Below, piece after piece: positions 46,025-59,415 of a stretch of 64,000 nt of DNA (positions within the stretch are counted from its first letter, which is position 1; each line of letters begins with the position of its first letter). The notes below the pieces were generated by a model that searched no databases, was not told the DNA's origin, and saw only the letters and a program-made list of their open reading frames with translations. A program made the translations under genes and the position numbers. The stretch is taken from assembly GCA_950022295.1 (NCBI GenBank), contig OX465600.1:7130001-7194000 (forward strand). Direction: 5' to 3'. The DNA is from Bromus sterilis. Lineage: Eukaryota > Streptophyta > Magnoliopsida > Poales > Poaceae.

Positions 46025-46734
46025 GATTTACTCGATCATAGGAGTCTAAACAGCCACGAGTGCAGAACCTGAAGGAAAAATGAGTCAAGTAAACCAAATT
46101 ATTTTCTATGAGTGACCACTGGAACACACAGATATCGGATGCAAGCCTTGCGCATCCAAACGATGTCTAGTGGGGGGTAGTGACGCACATGGCAACAGCA
46201 TAACCTTGCTGTTTCTCTAAGCGAGTAAATGCAAATATCCAAGGCAGAATGACGTCGAACTATCATGGAAGGAGGCACTTTTATAGTCACGACATCTAGC
46301 TTGAGCATTTCATCATACAGCTGCAAGGCAATAACATGTACCGGCCTCGTCCCAATGCCTGAGTTGCAAAACTATCCTGACCTCTACATCGTGGAGTCGA
46401 TCAGACCATCGGATTTGATTAGCATCCGCGCTCGAAATGCTAAATATCTCGCAAAACGCCAGGCCCACGGTCACATTTGAAGATTCAAGTGCGGGCGAGG
46501 AGTAGAGACCAAAGAACGCTTACAGGTCGGCTGCAGAGGGCGCGATCCCCACGGCACCGCTGAAGACCGTCGCCACGCGGGGGGGAACCGCCGACGCACC
46601 TGGTCCTGAGCCGCTCGTTCCCCGCGGCGCGCAGTGGGGTGTGGTCGTGTGGACTATGGAGCGGCCACCGGCTCCAGCTCCGTCGCGTAGCTGTTTTTTT
46701 TTTCTAGCGGGGTTTGCCGCCGCAATGTCGTCGT
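46025..46734 (-). other. 5' UTR, 5' UTR intron and remaining proximal promoter of the hydrolase gene
   Basis: The coding exon extends upstream to an acceptor (CTTCAG before GTTCTGC, exon edge 46068). A donor GTAAGC (46518-46523) ends a GC-rich non-coding exon that begins above 46524. The intron is therefore about 46069-46523. Upstream of the UTR exon only about 100-200 bp remain before the LINE tail. No TATA box is visible. Confidence 0.6.
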
Positions 46735-49700
46735 CTTCTTTTTAAGGGTTTACTAGCTTTATTGATCGAAGTTGGATACAAACTTGATACAACTTGGGTC
46801 ATGCGCATAGTAGCCTGGTTCGCGGATCGATGGTACGATCCCTGACCCGGAGCCGATCGATCCGGATCGAGGGTCGGGGACGAGGTAGGGTCGAGCTGGG
46901 TCGTGGATGGGTCGCGACCCCGATCGGTAGTTGAAGGACTGGAGATAATCCATGGCGGATTGGTTCGCTAGAGCTTTGTGGATGAAGACAATGGAGGGAT
47001 TGGAGATGGTTGGTTATGGTTATTGAGAAAATCACTCTGCAACAGCTGGTAGCTGAGTTATGAGCCTTTAATGATAAAAATTTGATGGAAATAAATTATT
47101 AGATATGAGAATTCTGGAGGATTTTCCTCTTCCTGTTATTGTAAGGAATGTATCATCGCGTATCGACCCGGATTTTTCGACCCAGATTTAGCGAGATCAC
47201 GTCCCGCGATCCAAAATAGCGTCCCAACGAAGAGTAGCCCTTGTCGACCCTGGATTTCAGCCGTCACGATCCTCGTCCCGCGACCCCGTTCCTCGACCCG
47301 ATCGATCCAAATTTTTGGCAACTATGGTCATGCGGAGTGCCAAGCCACATGTGGCGACCCTAATCAATTCTACTAGCAATTTTTACTAAGCTATGAGAAT
47401 CTGCATTTGTAGTTCTAGGTTCACAAATGAAAATACAAGAATTAAAGATAGACTTCCTGATGTTTATTTCCTTCACTATCATGCCGTTTAAGCCTCCCGA
47501 AAGCTGGTTTATCTCCTTCACCACTGAGATGGAGTCACATGCGATAACAATCCTTTGTAGAGAAAGGTCCTGAGCTAGCGCCATCGCTTCCCGGCAAGCT
47601 ATAGTTTCCGCCACCGCTGGATCAGTCACGCCTATCAACACATGTGCGCTTGCTCCCAAGAAGTTGCCAGCATCATCTCTACAGACCGCTACCGCCGCAC
47701 ACCTCGTCCCTGTGGAGTCAAAACCTGCATCCACTTTGATCTTTGCAAAACCCGTTGGGGGCGGCGGCCAAACGAGGCCGACATCACCCTCCGGGCTCCC
47801 AGAGAATCCATCCGCGTTGGAGTCCTGGTCGAACCCGGCCCGCCCACCGTGTTTGTTCTGCCTGAAAGTTGTTTGATTTGTTGTAGTTCTTGTATGAATC
47901 TTGTGATGAAAAGATGGGTGGCCAGTGGACTTTGGAAGATTGCTTCATGAATTGCCTTGCGTCTTGTTGTCCATATAGCCCACAAAGTAACTGAGATTCT
48001 GACAAATTCTTCGTGAGACACACTACCAATGAGTTCAAACAGCCAAAGTTTGGCACTTGGCATCCCGGTTCCTCTCATCTTGTCCACGATTTCCTCCTCT
48101 CCTAACGCCCATACACAGCATGCCATGGGACAATCGATCAGGGAATGGCGCCATGAATCCGTCGAGCCACAAAACTGACATATATCTTCAGTGCTCATGT
48201 TGCGATGATTTCGAACATCTTCCGTTGGGAGTGAGTGGTGACTTAGACGCCACAAGAATGTTCTAATCTTCGCAGGAACTTCGGTGTGCCACAGCCGCTT
48301 CCAACCTCTCGCCTTCTGTCCAGCATCAGACGCTGAACCTCTTCCTAACAGTTGTTGTTCCCCAGTCTCCTTGATGCTGGTCAAAATACGATACAGAGAG
48401 CGTACCAAGAACTGGCCATTTTTCTCAAAATGCCACGACCAGGAGTCTGGCTGCTGAATAGTGCTGAGAGGGATACTCATTATAGCCGATACATCGTTAG
48501 GGAGAAAACTCTATCGCAGTAAATCCTCCCACCATCGAGCCTCGGTATGATCAATGAGCTCCTCAACCTTGGAGGGTGGTATTGGGACAAACATGCAACA
48601 TGCCGCATCAAAGCTTCACGAGGTATCCAGTTATCCTCCCAGATGCTAATTGAAGCCCCATCGCAAACACGCTTGATCAGCCCATTAGAAAGGGTGTCCC
48701 GGTCTTCGATAATTCCACGCCATATCTGAGAAGGGTGGTTGCCCAGCTATGCCTCCATGATGCTAGAGTTTGGAAAATATACCGCCTTGAGTAGCCGGGC
48801 ACAAAGGGAATCTGGCTTGGTGAGTAGCCGCCATGACTGTCTCGCTAGAAGCGACACATTAAAGAGTTCCAAGTCCTTGAAACCAAGGCCACCATCAGAC
48901 TTAGCTCTTGTTATAGCCTGCCAAGATACCCAGTGGGGCTTCCGTTTGCCCCGTTTTCTCCCCCAAAAGAATTGCCTTATCTGCTTCGACAATTGTTCAC
49001 ACAAACCTCTCGGCAGCTTAAAGCAGGACATTAAGTATACTGGAACAGATTGTGCCACAGACTTTATCAGAATCTCTTTGCCAGCACAGGAGATTGTTTT
49101 CTCAATCCATCCTTTGACCTTTCCCCACATTCTATCCTTTAGGTACTTGAAGGCACCCGATTTTGAAGATCCAGCATCCGATGGCAAGCCAAGATACCTT
49201 TCGTTAAGTGTTTCCGTATGAACGTCCAAGATACCTTTAACTTCCTCTCTGATATTTTCCGGGCATCCCTTACTGAAGAAGACTGAAGATTTTCTTGTAT
49301 TTATTCTCTGCCCCGAAGCCTGACAGTAGGTTTCCAGTAAGCCTCCATCGCACCCTGTGCACTAGCCTTGAAAAGCAACAGGTTGTCATCGACAAATAAC
49401 AAATGGTTTACGCATGGCGCCGTAGGTGCCATTTGTAGTCCAGCCATTTGCGATGATGAATCTCTGTTTTTGAGGATGCCAGAAAGGTCCTCTGCTGCCA
49501 ACAAGAATAAATAAGGTGAAATGGGATCTCCCTGCCGAATCCCCCTGGTAGGTTTAAATTCCTGTAATTTCTTTCCATTAAACAAAACCGAGTATGTGAG
49601 CGATGTCACCAAACTCATCACTATTGCAACCCATTTATCAGAAAAGTAGGGTCACTCAACCCTATCATATGCCTTCATCATATCCAATTTTAACGCGCAG

Positions 49701-50345
49701 TGACGGTGCTTCAAGGATTTATTGCGCTTCATAAAATGCAGACACTCCTATGCAACAAGATATTATCAGTGATTAGTCTGCCTGGGACAAAGGCAGATTG
49801 CTCTGGCGATATAATCTCTGGGAGCACTTCTTTCAGTCTATTCGCCAGAACTTTTGAGGCAATTTTGTAGAATACATTGCACAAACTGATCGGCCGGAAC
49901 TGAGATAACAAAGTAGGAGATTTAACCTTTGGGATTAGCACCAATAAGGTATTGTTGATGCTCTCAGCACTTGATTCACCATTAATAATGAGGACAGACT
50001 TGGTCACTTCCTCACCGCATACATCCCAGTGCTTTTGGAAGAAGTGTGCAGAAAACCCGTCAGGACCCGGCGCCTTGAGGGGGAACATCTAAAAAGTGCC
50101 CTTTTGACCTCATCTGCTGTATAAGCCGCATCTAGGAATAGGTTCATGTCAGGTGTAACCTTGACTGGGACCGCCTCGAGGACCTCCTCCATATTCGACA
50201 CCCCCTCAGACGTGTATAGGTTACTGTAAAACTGTGTCGCCATGGCCTCCAACTCCTCAACACATGAAATCACGTCTCCCTGGTCCGTGAGAGAATTTGG
50301 GTCGCTTGGCAGCGTGTGCTTGCCTGCTTGCCCCAAGACACAGTG
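46735..50345 (-). mobile_element. 5'-truncated L1-type LINE, inactive
   Basis: On the minus strand, in order: a leader to reverse transcriptase (VISCVEELEAMATQFYSNLY), RT with APGPDGFSAHFFQKHWD, FRPISLCNVFYKIASKVLAN, QSAFVPGRLITDN, RGIRQGDPISPYLFLL and the FVDD catalytic motif (at about 49390), a zf-RVT domain (WRLSHHSLPTEDVRNH, CQFCG), and an RNase H-like domain (VCRDDAGNFLGASAHVL, IACDSISVVKEIN) to a stop at 47360. The parts lie in at least four different frames, so it is dead. The endonuclease and ORF1 are missing, so it is 5'-truncated near 50345. A 3' tail with AATAAA (46758-46763) and a short A-rich end lies near 46740. A hAT MITE splits the 3' UTR. Confidence 0.85.
46806..47326. mobile_element. 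hAT-type MITE in the LINE 3' UTR
   Basis: 521 bp with a perfect 8-bp target duplication, GTCATGCG, at 46798-46805 and 47327-47334. The short inverted ends are CATAGTAGCC and (reversed right) CATAGTTGCC, both soon followed by GGATCGAT. The interior is rich in GATCGATC/GGGTCG words. An 8-bp duplication with CA-starting ends is the hAT signature. No transposase is present. Confidence 0.8.
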
Positions 50346-51230
50346 GTAAGCTATAGCCCATTCAAGTATAGGCCCTATTACGGAGACGAAAACTCAAAAC
50401 ATTTTATACTCTCTCCATTTCATATTAATTTTTTTTTCGAGAACATGCAGGAAATCTTCATGTCGATATATTAAAAAGGAAGGGTAAACACAGAGTTACA
50501 AGCAGGCTATGATTGGAGGATTGACCGGCACACGCAGAATACAATCTGTTCTTGCCCCCTCTCTTTCATCTATAGATCTGAAACTTCTCTCCCCGAAGGG
50601 TTGCTCCTCCTCCTCTTTTTTCTGATAGTGCCAAGCTCTGGACGGCGGAGCTCTGCCGAATCAACTGCACCGTGAATTTGGACTTTTCGTGATAAGATCG
50701 TACTTTTGATCTTCACTTGAGGGACTTCACCAGGATCTTGCTCAAGGGACTCAGATCGGATCTTGTTCGAGGGACTCGGTTCGGATCGTGCTCGAGGGAC
50801 TTTGCTTCTTCACGCTTCACTAACTCTTTCTTCTCTATGTTTCTTGCGACAATAAAATTCCGGATAAATACGCAACACGTGGCACAATTTCAGCACACCA
50901 AAAGTAATACTCCAATAGTTGCTTTCCTCATAACCGAAGATGTAGACCGCCGATGTTCATTAATTGAAGATGTTTAGTTCAAAGATGCAGTTTTTTGTAG
51001 AGAGAGAGCAAAGATACAATGTTAAGTGGCATATATATGCAAATTATTCATACTTTTGATTTTGAGATTAATACATACGTAAAGTTTCTTTTTATGTCGT
51101 ACATAAAAATGAGATACATAAAATAGAAAATGTACCGCGCAACAAATATCCGTACAAAAACAATAGAAAAAATGCATGAAGAGAATTTGAAAAGGAAGAA
51201 AAACAAATATGTGAAAAAAACACAAATTTT
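50346..51230. other. Intergenic with retroelement tails and a half Stowaway MITE
   Basis: TACTCTCTCCATTTCATATT at about 50408 is a Stowaway-like left end. It is interrupted by a T-run (50430-50438) that reads as the A-tail of a minus-strand retroposon. 50735-50810 contains repeated GAGGGACT units. No gene is seen. Confidence 0.45.
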
Positions 51231-51304
51231 CGCTAGAAGGAGGGCTTGAACCTCCGACCTTGTGGTTAACAGCCACACGCTCTAGCCAACTGAGCTATTC
51301 CAGC
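51231..51304 (-). tRNA. tRNA-Asn (anticodon GUU)
   Basis: The minus strand gives a 74-nt cloverleaf. The acceptor stem is GCTGGAA with TTCTAGC, then discriminator G. The D arm TAGCTCAGTTGG doubles as the A box. The anticodon arm is GTGGCTGTTAACCAC with GTT. The T arm GGAGGTTCAAGCCCTCC includes the B box. There is no intron. A T-run about 17 nt downstream can serve as the Pol III terminator. All stems pair, with one G-T pair in the acceptor stem, so the gene looks functional. Confidence 0.95.
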
Positions 51305-52974
51305 TGCATGTATTAAATTATATTTAATTCTTCTTATAAATATACGAAGACTTGGTATACATTCTTTCTACCCGTACCATGTGACACGTTGATGAGGACA
51401 TGAAACCTCACCTTGTCTTTTTTTTTTTTTTGCGAAAATGAAACCTCACCTTGTCCTTTTCTAGTTTGCCCAAGGTACCTTACATGTTTTTTTTTTTGCG
51501 AGAAAAAAACTTCTAATCTATTCATCGAATATCACGCCAGTACAAAAAACATAAAAAGTAATGAAATTATATCTATGTCCGTACACCACATTGTGACGAC
51601 TACAAATACTGAAGAGAGCGAAGGCACGCCACCGTCATTACCCCTCCATCATCGGAGATGCGTAAAACTTGTTGTAATAGAAAGTTGGGAAGTCATCGTG
51701 CTAAGGCCTTGAAAGACCAGCACACCAGAACAGTACCATCACTGACGAAGAGAATCGTATATTAGGAGGATCCAACATGTAGACACATGAACATACAAGA
51801 ACAAAGATCGATCGGATCCAAACAGATCCACCGAAGATAAGCACCGACCAAATCCCATGAGGTCCAGTGAAGACATACCTCCGCACGCCCTCCGACAATG
51901 CCGGACACATCACTTAAATGAAGGCTAGACGGGGAGAACCTTAATTCATCTTTAAGAAGATACCGCTACTTCATCTTTTTGAACATAACACAAATCCTAA
52001 ACATACTCAAAAAATCGACTAACAATGAAGCGGGAACCCTAGCACCGACAAAGGCCGAGATCCACCGCGCCTCCATGGCCCTAAAGCCATGAGAGACGAG
52101 GTAGATCGAGCTACCGTTGGCGGGAGGCGGATGAATCCTCGCGTGTGAGCCACATGTCTCTTCTTTTATTTGGCTGGAGTATTTGGACGTTTCTTGCTAT
52201 AGAATGAGCTTTTAAAAATTTAGGATTTTATTTATCCAATGAGTTTGTGCTCTTAAAATTTATGTAAAAATAACTAGAAGGAGATTACACATGTTGCAGC
52301 AGGTCAAAAATTATCTGGATATTGATTTTTTTAGAAAAATAAGTGAATATAACATTTTTTATTGCTGGAATTGTTCATGTATTTATATGCCCTAAATGAG
52401 TGCTTACAATGTTATCTATAAATGAATTGTGTCATTCAGAAAAGACACAACGAACCATCACTGTACATAACGTTGTTCAATGCCAAGAATCTAATCGCTA
52501 AGCAATATATTCTAAAGAACATACTAAATGGCTAGTTATTCTAAAACTAACACTATTTGACTCCTAACAGATATAGGTGTTGATGCTAGATTTTGACCCG
52601 GTAAAAATTAATTAAAATGAAGTTAAATACAATACTTTTCAATATGATAAGTCTTCATCGCGTCAAGAAAAACAACTTTGAAATCTGAGCTATCTTCATC
52701 CGAGTTCATCTTGAAGGTTAAAAAAATGCTAAGAGTGCTAGTGTTCGGAATGCTGGTGCTCGGGGATGTGACAATTCGTCCCTCCCAATGACCTTAAATA
52801 AAAAAGTCTTCGCCACAAAAAGTTTTCTCATTGTGAAGATGAACAACTTTGATGTTTGGGTAATATCCATTCGTGATCATATTAAGAGTCAAACAATTCT
52901 TATAATAATAATGTTCGAAATTCTACAAACAAGCAGTCCGACCTGACCACGCCGACAAGATGACGCTCAACCAC
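51305..52974. other. Intergenic, retroposon-derived repeats
   Basis: Two similar T-rich heads followed by TGCGA occur at 51418-51434 and 51487-51502, with AAACCTCACCTTGTC repeated around 51405-51450. These look like minus-strand A-tails of LINE or SINE copies, followed by non-coding retroelement-like sequence to about 52150. The rest is AT-rich. No gene is seen. Confidence 0.4.
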
Positions 52975-54341
52975 TGATGACCCACAAGTGTAGGGGATCG
53001 TAACAGTCTTCGAGCATAGTGTAACCCAGTTTATAGATTCGACACAAGGGGAGCCAAAGAATATTTATAAGTGTTGATAGTTGAGTTGTCAATTCAACCA
53101 AGACTGAAAGATACTCACTTGACAACAACTTATTAATAGCAACGGCGTAATAGTAGTAGTGATGGTGATGGAAATAGTGAAGAAAAAACAACGAAAGTAA
53201 AAGAAACAAAAGAAAGCAACTAATAACCAGCAGGATTAAAATACTATAAGCCGATGGATGGATGATTGGGCGCTGCATGGATATGATAGATCATGTAGTA
53301 GCCTTAACATGGGGCACGACACACAGAAAGTAAATAATCATCTAGTTATATATCAAACATTAAGCATGTATTTCAGAGGTGTTGTACGTGCTTGTTATGA
53401 GAACATGAACAACATCTTTTGTCCTACCATCCTGTTTTCAGCGGGGCCATAAGGAACTAATGGAGATTAATGTACTCCTGTCAAATAGCATCGGAACAAA
53501 GCATTAACAATCTATGGATACACGCAATCCTCAAGTTATAGTCCATCCCTTTGGTGTCGACCCAAGCTATCACCATTGAGATCGGCGTTTTCGAACCATA
53601 ATAGGTGCATACAACTTGTAAAATAGAATCAAGAACATGAATATACTCATGAAAATATAACAAGTTCAGATCTGAATCATGACATTCGGGCCCTAGTGTC
53701 AAGAATTAAGAGCAACAAAGATGATACACACCATAGTAGATGATAGGCAACATGGCCCAACAACCTGATGAACTATTACATAATAGATCTCATCCAATCC
53801 CTACCCCATCCCCTTTGCCTACAACATGCAATTACTCACACATGGATGGGAGAAACATGGAAGGATGATGAAATGGTGATGATGATGGCGACGAATTCCC
53901 CTCACTGGAGGCCAAAACATCTCCCAGATTAGCTCTCCCGGAAGAACAGAGGTGACGACGTCCCCGCGACGGAAACTAGGAAGATGGGCGTCGTATCCAG
54001 GGTTTCTGAGCTAGGAGTAAAATCAATGGCCAGAGGGGAGCCAGAAGTAAAATCAATGGCCAGGTGGCGCGGCCAGCCCTTGGTCGTGCCCTGTGGACAC
54101 TTGGGCCAGGGGAACCCCCCCTCCGGGTCTCCTTCTGGCTCTGTGGGTCTTCCGATAAGTTGGAATTTTTTTGGCAATTTTCTGAAAAACTTCATTTTCA
54201 TCTTTTCACACAAAAACATACGTACATGCAACTCTGCTGAAAACAACATCAGTCCGGGTTAGTTCCATTCAAATCATACAAGAATGAGGCAAAATCAATA
54301 ACAAAATTGTTTGGAAAAGTAGATATGTTTGCAACGTATCA
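52975..54341 (-). repeat. LTR of a Gypsy-type retrotransposon (minus orientation)
   Basis: Read on the minus strand, it starts TGATACGTTGCAAAC (54341) and ends GTGGGTCATCA (52975), 1367 bp with TG...CA. A G-rich polypurine tract (CTTGGGGGAGC) lies immediately upstream (54342-54352), so this is a 3' LTR. The 5-bp flanks do not match, so it is not a clean solo LTR. No coding pol remains. Confidence 0.65.
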
Positions 54342-56359
54342 GCTCCCCCAAGATTAGCATATTGCTTGTACTCAAGAAATTTGGTTCAACGAACTGAACG
54401 CAGTAAAAAACTTTGACAAACACATTTGCTTCACATGATGTGCATAAGACTATACTATTATCATATTTGGAGAGAAGAAGATAAATGCTACAAAGATAAT
54501 GCAGTTAGCAAACATACTAACTCATGAAAAGATCACAAAGAGATAAGAATGAATAATATGCAATTGAAAATCACTACAAGATTGCAATGCTCACAATCTA
54601 ACCATAGTAGAGTGATATCTCGTTTGCCCCCATAAATGAATCAAAACATAAATGCAGAGGCACCTGCGAAGTCTTAAAGGAGACTATAAATAATTTAGAA
54701 TGAGCAATATCACAATGATGCAGAAGACAATGATACTTTGAGACAATGCACATTATACTCAGAACGACAACATGCTCTCTATGTTGGTGCTTTGAAGAAG
54801 AAGGTGATGACTCTTGAACCGTGTCTTTTGAAGGCAAAGTTGAATACCCATGGTTGAAAGCAAAGACTAAACATGTACCAGAGCTTGCTAGCTGCTTAAA
54901 TCAGAGATAAATTGCTTCTGAGAGCGTAACTTTCCAGTTAATGGTTCATGACGAAGGTTCTCAATATCTTCCATGCCAACTACATTAATGGCGGTTCCCA
55001 TGCTTTTTATTTTTCTTACACCCCCTCCACCAGACGAACATACTCCATGGCTAGATGTATCTGCGGGTGCACTCCATACAATCTCAAGCCTAGGGGGGAA
55101 TGTAAGTTTTATTTTTTTTATAAACCCTTTAGAACTGGGCATTCTTGAGACCATCCTCTGCCTCATAAATTTGATTAGTTACATCTTTGTCAACGAGTAA
55201 AACATTTTTAGCATGGAAGATATCGATTGCTTCTGCCGCTCCATGAGCTTGTACAGGTACAAAAGGGAAGCTTATTTGAAGGTTTTTGAGATGGTACATG
55301 AAAGTCTTCGTTAGGAATGGAAACTAAATACCATATATAGGAAGGTATAGTGGACTCCCATGGCATAACTGATTTCAAGGATTTTGTATGCACAAGAAGT
55401 TAGTTCGCTTAGTGATGGGTGTAGATAACACCTCCTCGTTGGTTACCCCAAGTGAAAGGTTATGTTGTAGATAGTAGCAAATTTCCATCAAGGATTCCAG
55501 GGACGACATGAAGGTGGCAACTGCACCGGAGATTTTCTTGATGGAGAATTAACCTAGACCTACACACAAGTGACAAGACACAAATAACTTTGCTCCCAAT
55601 GAGTCAGAGAGGTTGTCAATCTCTCCGGCCTTGTTGTTTACAAAGGATCAAACAGTGCACAAGCATCGTCGTCTCCCGGTCATAGATATTAGGTTTTCCC
55701 CCTAGAGAAAGTCCATGCTCTCAAAATAATGCTTCCAACAAGGCCATTGTAAGGCACGACCAATTAAAGCAAGACCTTGGATTTTCATCCTGAAAGATAA
55801 GACTATGTGATCCTCCTGTGCTACCGCCCTCGCTTGCCACTGCCGCTTCTACAAGACAAGAACCTACACGCATCAAGCACTCAATGGAGATCTCCGGCGG
55901 AGCCTTCCAAACTCGTCACCGGCCACAACAATGAGGGCATGCATCAAACATAACACTGTATTCATGCGAAAAGAACCCGAGGACCGCCTACTTTATAAAG
56001 AAGAACGACAGACCCCCACGCTACCGCCCTTCGACTTCCAACATGAAGCTGGAGATCTCAACGGGCACCGTCGCAACCACCCGCACCACGCGGAGATGAG
56101 GTACTGAAAAGCACCGAGCCCCCAAACTAGCCGACATGTCGCCCTCACGGACACAGCAACCGCCAAGGTCATCGAAGAAAACCGGGAACGCTACCCTAGC
56201 GTCCATCTTCGCCAGAAGAACCGCGCCGTCTAGGGCCACCGGGAGGCTCTGAACGGACATCTCACCACACTAGGACCCCCCCCCCCCCGCCGCCGCCGCC
56301 ACCATTCGTGCTAGGGGATAAGTAACTGCCACCACACTCCAAAACATATCTATAATTTC
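54342..56359 (-). other. Retrotransposon fragments
   Basis: 54353-55430 is non-coding internal sequence next to the LTR. 55430-55660, reversed, resembles the downstream end of the LTR at 31047-32693 (CCGGAGAGATTGACAACCTC, then AAAGTTA-TTGTGTC), so it is a piece of a related LTR. 55740-56275 looks like another retroelement fragment, GC-rich and non-coding. A poly-C then (CCG)n tract lies at 56276-56302. Confidence 0.45.
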
Positions 56360-58042
56360 TGTTGGAAATATGCCCTAGAGGCAATAATAAAATTGTTATT
56401 ATCATATTTCCGTGTTCATGATATATGTTTATTTTCCATGCTATAATTGTATTAACCGGAAACATAATGCATGTGTGGTTGCATAAACAACACTGCGTCC
56501 CTAGTAAGCCTCTACTATACTATCTCGTTAATTAATGATGGTTATGGTTTCCTAACCATGAAACTGAGTTGTTTATTAATTAATGGGATCATGTCATTAG
56601 AAGAATGACGTGATGGACAGACCCAACTAAGCATAACAATATTGATCGTTTCATTAAGTTTATATTGTCATGCCTTTTATTGTCAAGTATCATGTTTCTT
56701 AGACCATGAGATTATGTTATTCCCGGGTACCGGAAGAATACTTTGGGGACATCAACCATCACATCGTGACAGGGTGATCATAAAAATGTCTTACGGGTAT
56801 CTCCGAAAGTACTTGTTGAATTACATGAATCGACACTGGGATTTGTCCCTCCGTGTGACGGTGAGATATACTCTGGGCCCACTCGGTAATGGACATTCGG
56901 TAACGCTTGCAAGCACGTGAGTAATGAGTTATTCACAGAGAATGTTGTATTACAGAACGAGTAAAGAGTACTTACCGGTAACGAGATTGAACTAGGTATA
57001 GCGATACCGACGATCGAATCACGGGTAAGTAAAATATCGTGTGACAAAGGAAATTATGTACGGATTATAGTAGTCCACGACATAGTGGTTCAATCGATAA
57101 AGATCTTCGTTGAATGTGTGGGAGTCATTACGGATATCCTGGTCCCTCTAATGGTTATTTATCAGAGAGATGTCTCGATCATGTCTGCACGTTCTCGAAC
57201 CCGTAGGGTCACACACTTAACGCTCGGTAACGCTAGAATAACTCTGGGATAATTTTATTAATGGTGTTCGAATATTTTTCGGAGTCTCGGATGAGATCCT
57301 AGACATCACGAGGAGCTCCGGAAGAGTCCGGAGGTAAAGATTTATATAAGGCAAGTTGATTTCAGGGTTCCGGAAAAGTTCGGGATTTTTTCGGCAGTGT
57401 CGAAATGTTCTAGAAGGTTCCGGAGGGTCCCACTATGGGCCCCACCTGTTTTGGACGACCAAGGGTGGTCCAATAGTCCATGTGACCAGCCCTCCTTGGT
57501 TTATTATGCCAATAAATGGGAAGCCCTTCAATGGGAGGGTTACCACTCTTAAAAGAAAGGTGTTACCATCTTTTTAATGAGAGAAGGGGGTTTCACTTGG
57601 GAATTGAAGTGGCTACAACCTCCTTGCCTATATAAGAGAGGGGAGAGGCTCACCAAGCATACCTAAGTCCTTCCACACCTCCTCCTCCCTCACGTGCATC
57701 GCTTGGCGAAGCCCTGCCCGCGGGAAACTCTTCACCATATCCACCACCACGCCGTTGTGCTGTTGGAATCGATCCCATCTATTTCTCCTTCTTGCTTGTT
57801 GGATCAAGAAGAAGGATACGTCATCGAGCTGTACGTGTGCAAGCCTCCGGAGGTACTGCTCGTTTGCAGTGCTGATCGGATCGAACTTCACCAAGCTGCG
57901 TTGAAATAAACGTTCAACGCGCGTGTTCTTCGAGGGTATGATGACCTACTCTCCCCGTTACTAGCATCTTCTAGATTGGATCTTGGATGTTGCTTCCGCA
58001 TGTGAGAGAATTTTTTTGTTTTCTATCGCGCAATGTCCAACA
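56360..58042 (+). repeat. BARE/Angela-type Copia LTR, plus orientation
   Basis: Starts TGTTGGAAATATGCCCTAGA and ends ATGTCCAACA, 1683 bp. It is followed directly by the primer binding site TGGTATCAGAGC (58044-58055), complementary to initiator tRNA-Met, so this is a 5' LTR. A likely TATA box lies near 57632 (CCTATATAAGAG). Confidence 0.85.
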
Positions 58043-59415
58043 GTGGTATCAGAGCTAGTTCTATGCGTAGATGCTTTGTACGGTTAGAACACAATGAGTT
58101 GTGGGCGTTGATCTTCTTGTTGCTACCCTTCCATATGTATTTTGGTTTTGCGGTATGGTTTGATGCAGCGGCCCGGACCAACTTTACAATCTTTGGATTG
58201 ACACCGGTTCCGCACTTGACGTGCAACTTGTATTGCACATGCGGCCTGCGGGTGTCAGTCGCTCTTACCATAGTATTAACCACATTTACAAAGGAGGGCT
58301 CTTATGAGATTAAGAAGCAATTTGTTATATCAACGTTGTGTTTTTTTTCCGAGGGTAAGAACGGTTCTTATGCAAAACGCTAGAAGCCACGTAAAATTGA
58401 AAAATAATAAAGGAGAGGCGTCTAACTTGTGTTTGCAGGGGTGCTTGTGATGTGGTATAGCCCAAACTGTTCATATGATATATTTGTAATGTATGAGATG
58501 ATCATGTTTTGTAATGTTTCACGACTTGCATGTCGATGAGTACGGCAACTGGCAGGAGCCATATGGTTGTCTTAATTATTTATTGTATGGCATGCATGTC
58601 AACTTCAAACGCCATGTAATTGCATTACTTTATCGCTATGAGTTAGCAATAGTTGTAGATGCAACGTGGTGTAGACAACCAAGATGCCATAAGGTGGAGA
58701 CCAAGATGGTGCCATAATGGAGATCTTGTCGGTGCGTTCAAGATGGAGATCAAGGCGCAATAAAAGGGCTATACCATGTCAACATATTTTATGCATGTGA
58801 TGTTTATCCTTTTATGCATCTTATTTTGCGTGTGCACAACGGTAGCATTATAAGATGATCCCTCACACTAAATATCAAGATAAACGTGTTCTCCCTAAGT
58901 ATGCACCGTCGCAAAAGTTCATCGTTTTGAAGCATCTCGTGATGATCGGATGTGGTAAACTCTACGTTCACATACGACGGGTGTAAGCCAGTTTTACACA
59001 TGCAAAAATACTTTGGTTAACTTGACGAGCCTAGCATGTACATACATGACCTCGAAACGCAACGAACCGAAAGGTTAAACACGAGTCATATGAATGATAT
59101 GATCAACATTTTGATGTTCACCATTGAAATTACATCTTCTCTCGTGAAGATCGGACTTGGTGTAGTGGATTTGGATCGTGTACCACTAGACAACTATGAG
59201 GGATGTTGATTTAAGTGGGAGTTCGTTAGTAATTTGATTAAACTGAACTCATTATCATGAACATAGTCTAAAATTTTATTTTGCTAAAATGTTGTAGATC
59301 ATGGCCTGCATAGCTCAGTTCAACTTCAGCGCATTCCTTGAGAAAGAAAAACTAAAATCATCTGGTTCAAACTTCACTGACTGGCACCGCAACCTGAGGA
59401 TTATTTAGGAAAACA
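58043..59415 (+). pseudogene. BARE/Angela-type leader and start of gag (truncated)
   Basis: After the primer site comes a leader of about 1.26 kb and then gag from ATG 59301 (MACIAQFNFSAFLEKEKL, then GSNFTDWHRNLR), stopped by TAG at 59406-59408. Only about 35 codons exist. The sequence then switches to an inverted leader, so gag-pol of this element is gone. Confidence 0.7.

Noticed and set aside
52975..54341. Solo LTR
   Set aside because: The 5-bp flanks differ and a polypurine tract with internal sequence remains on one side, so it is the 3' LTR of a truncated element.
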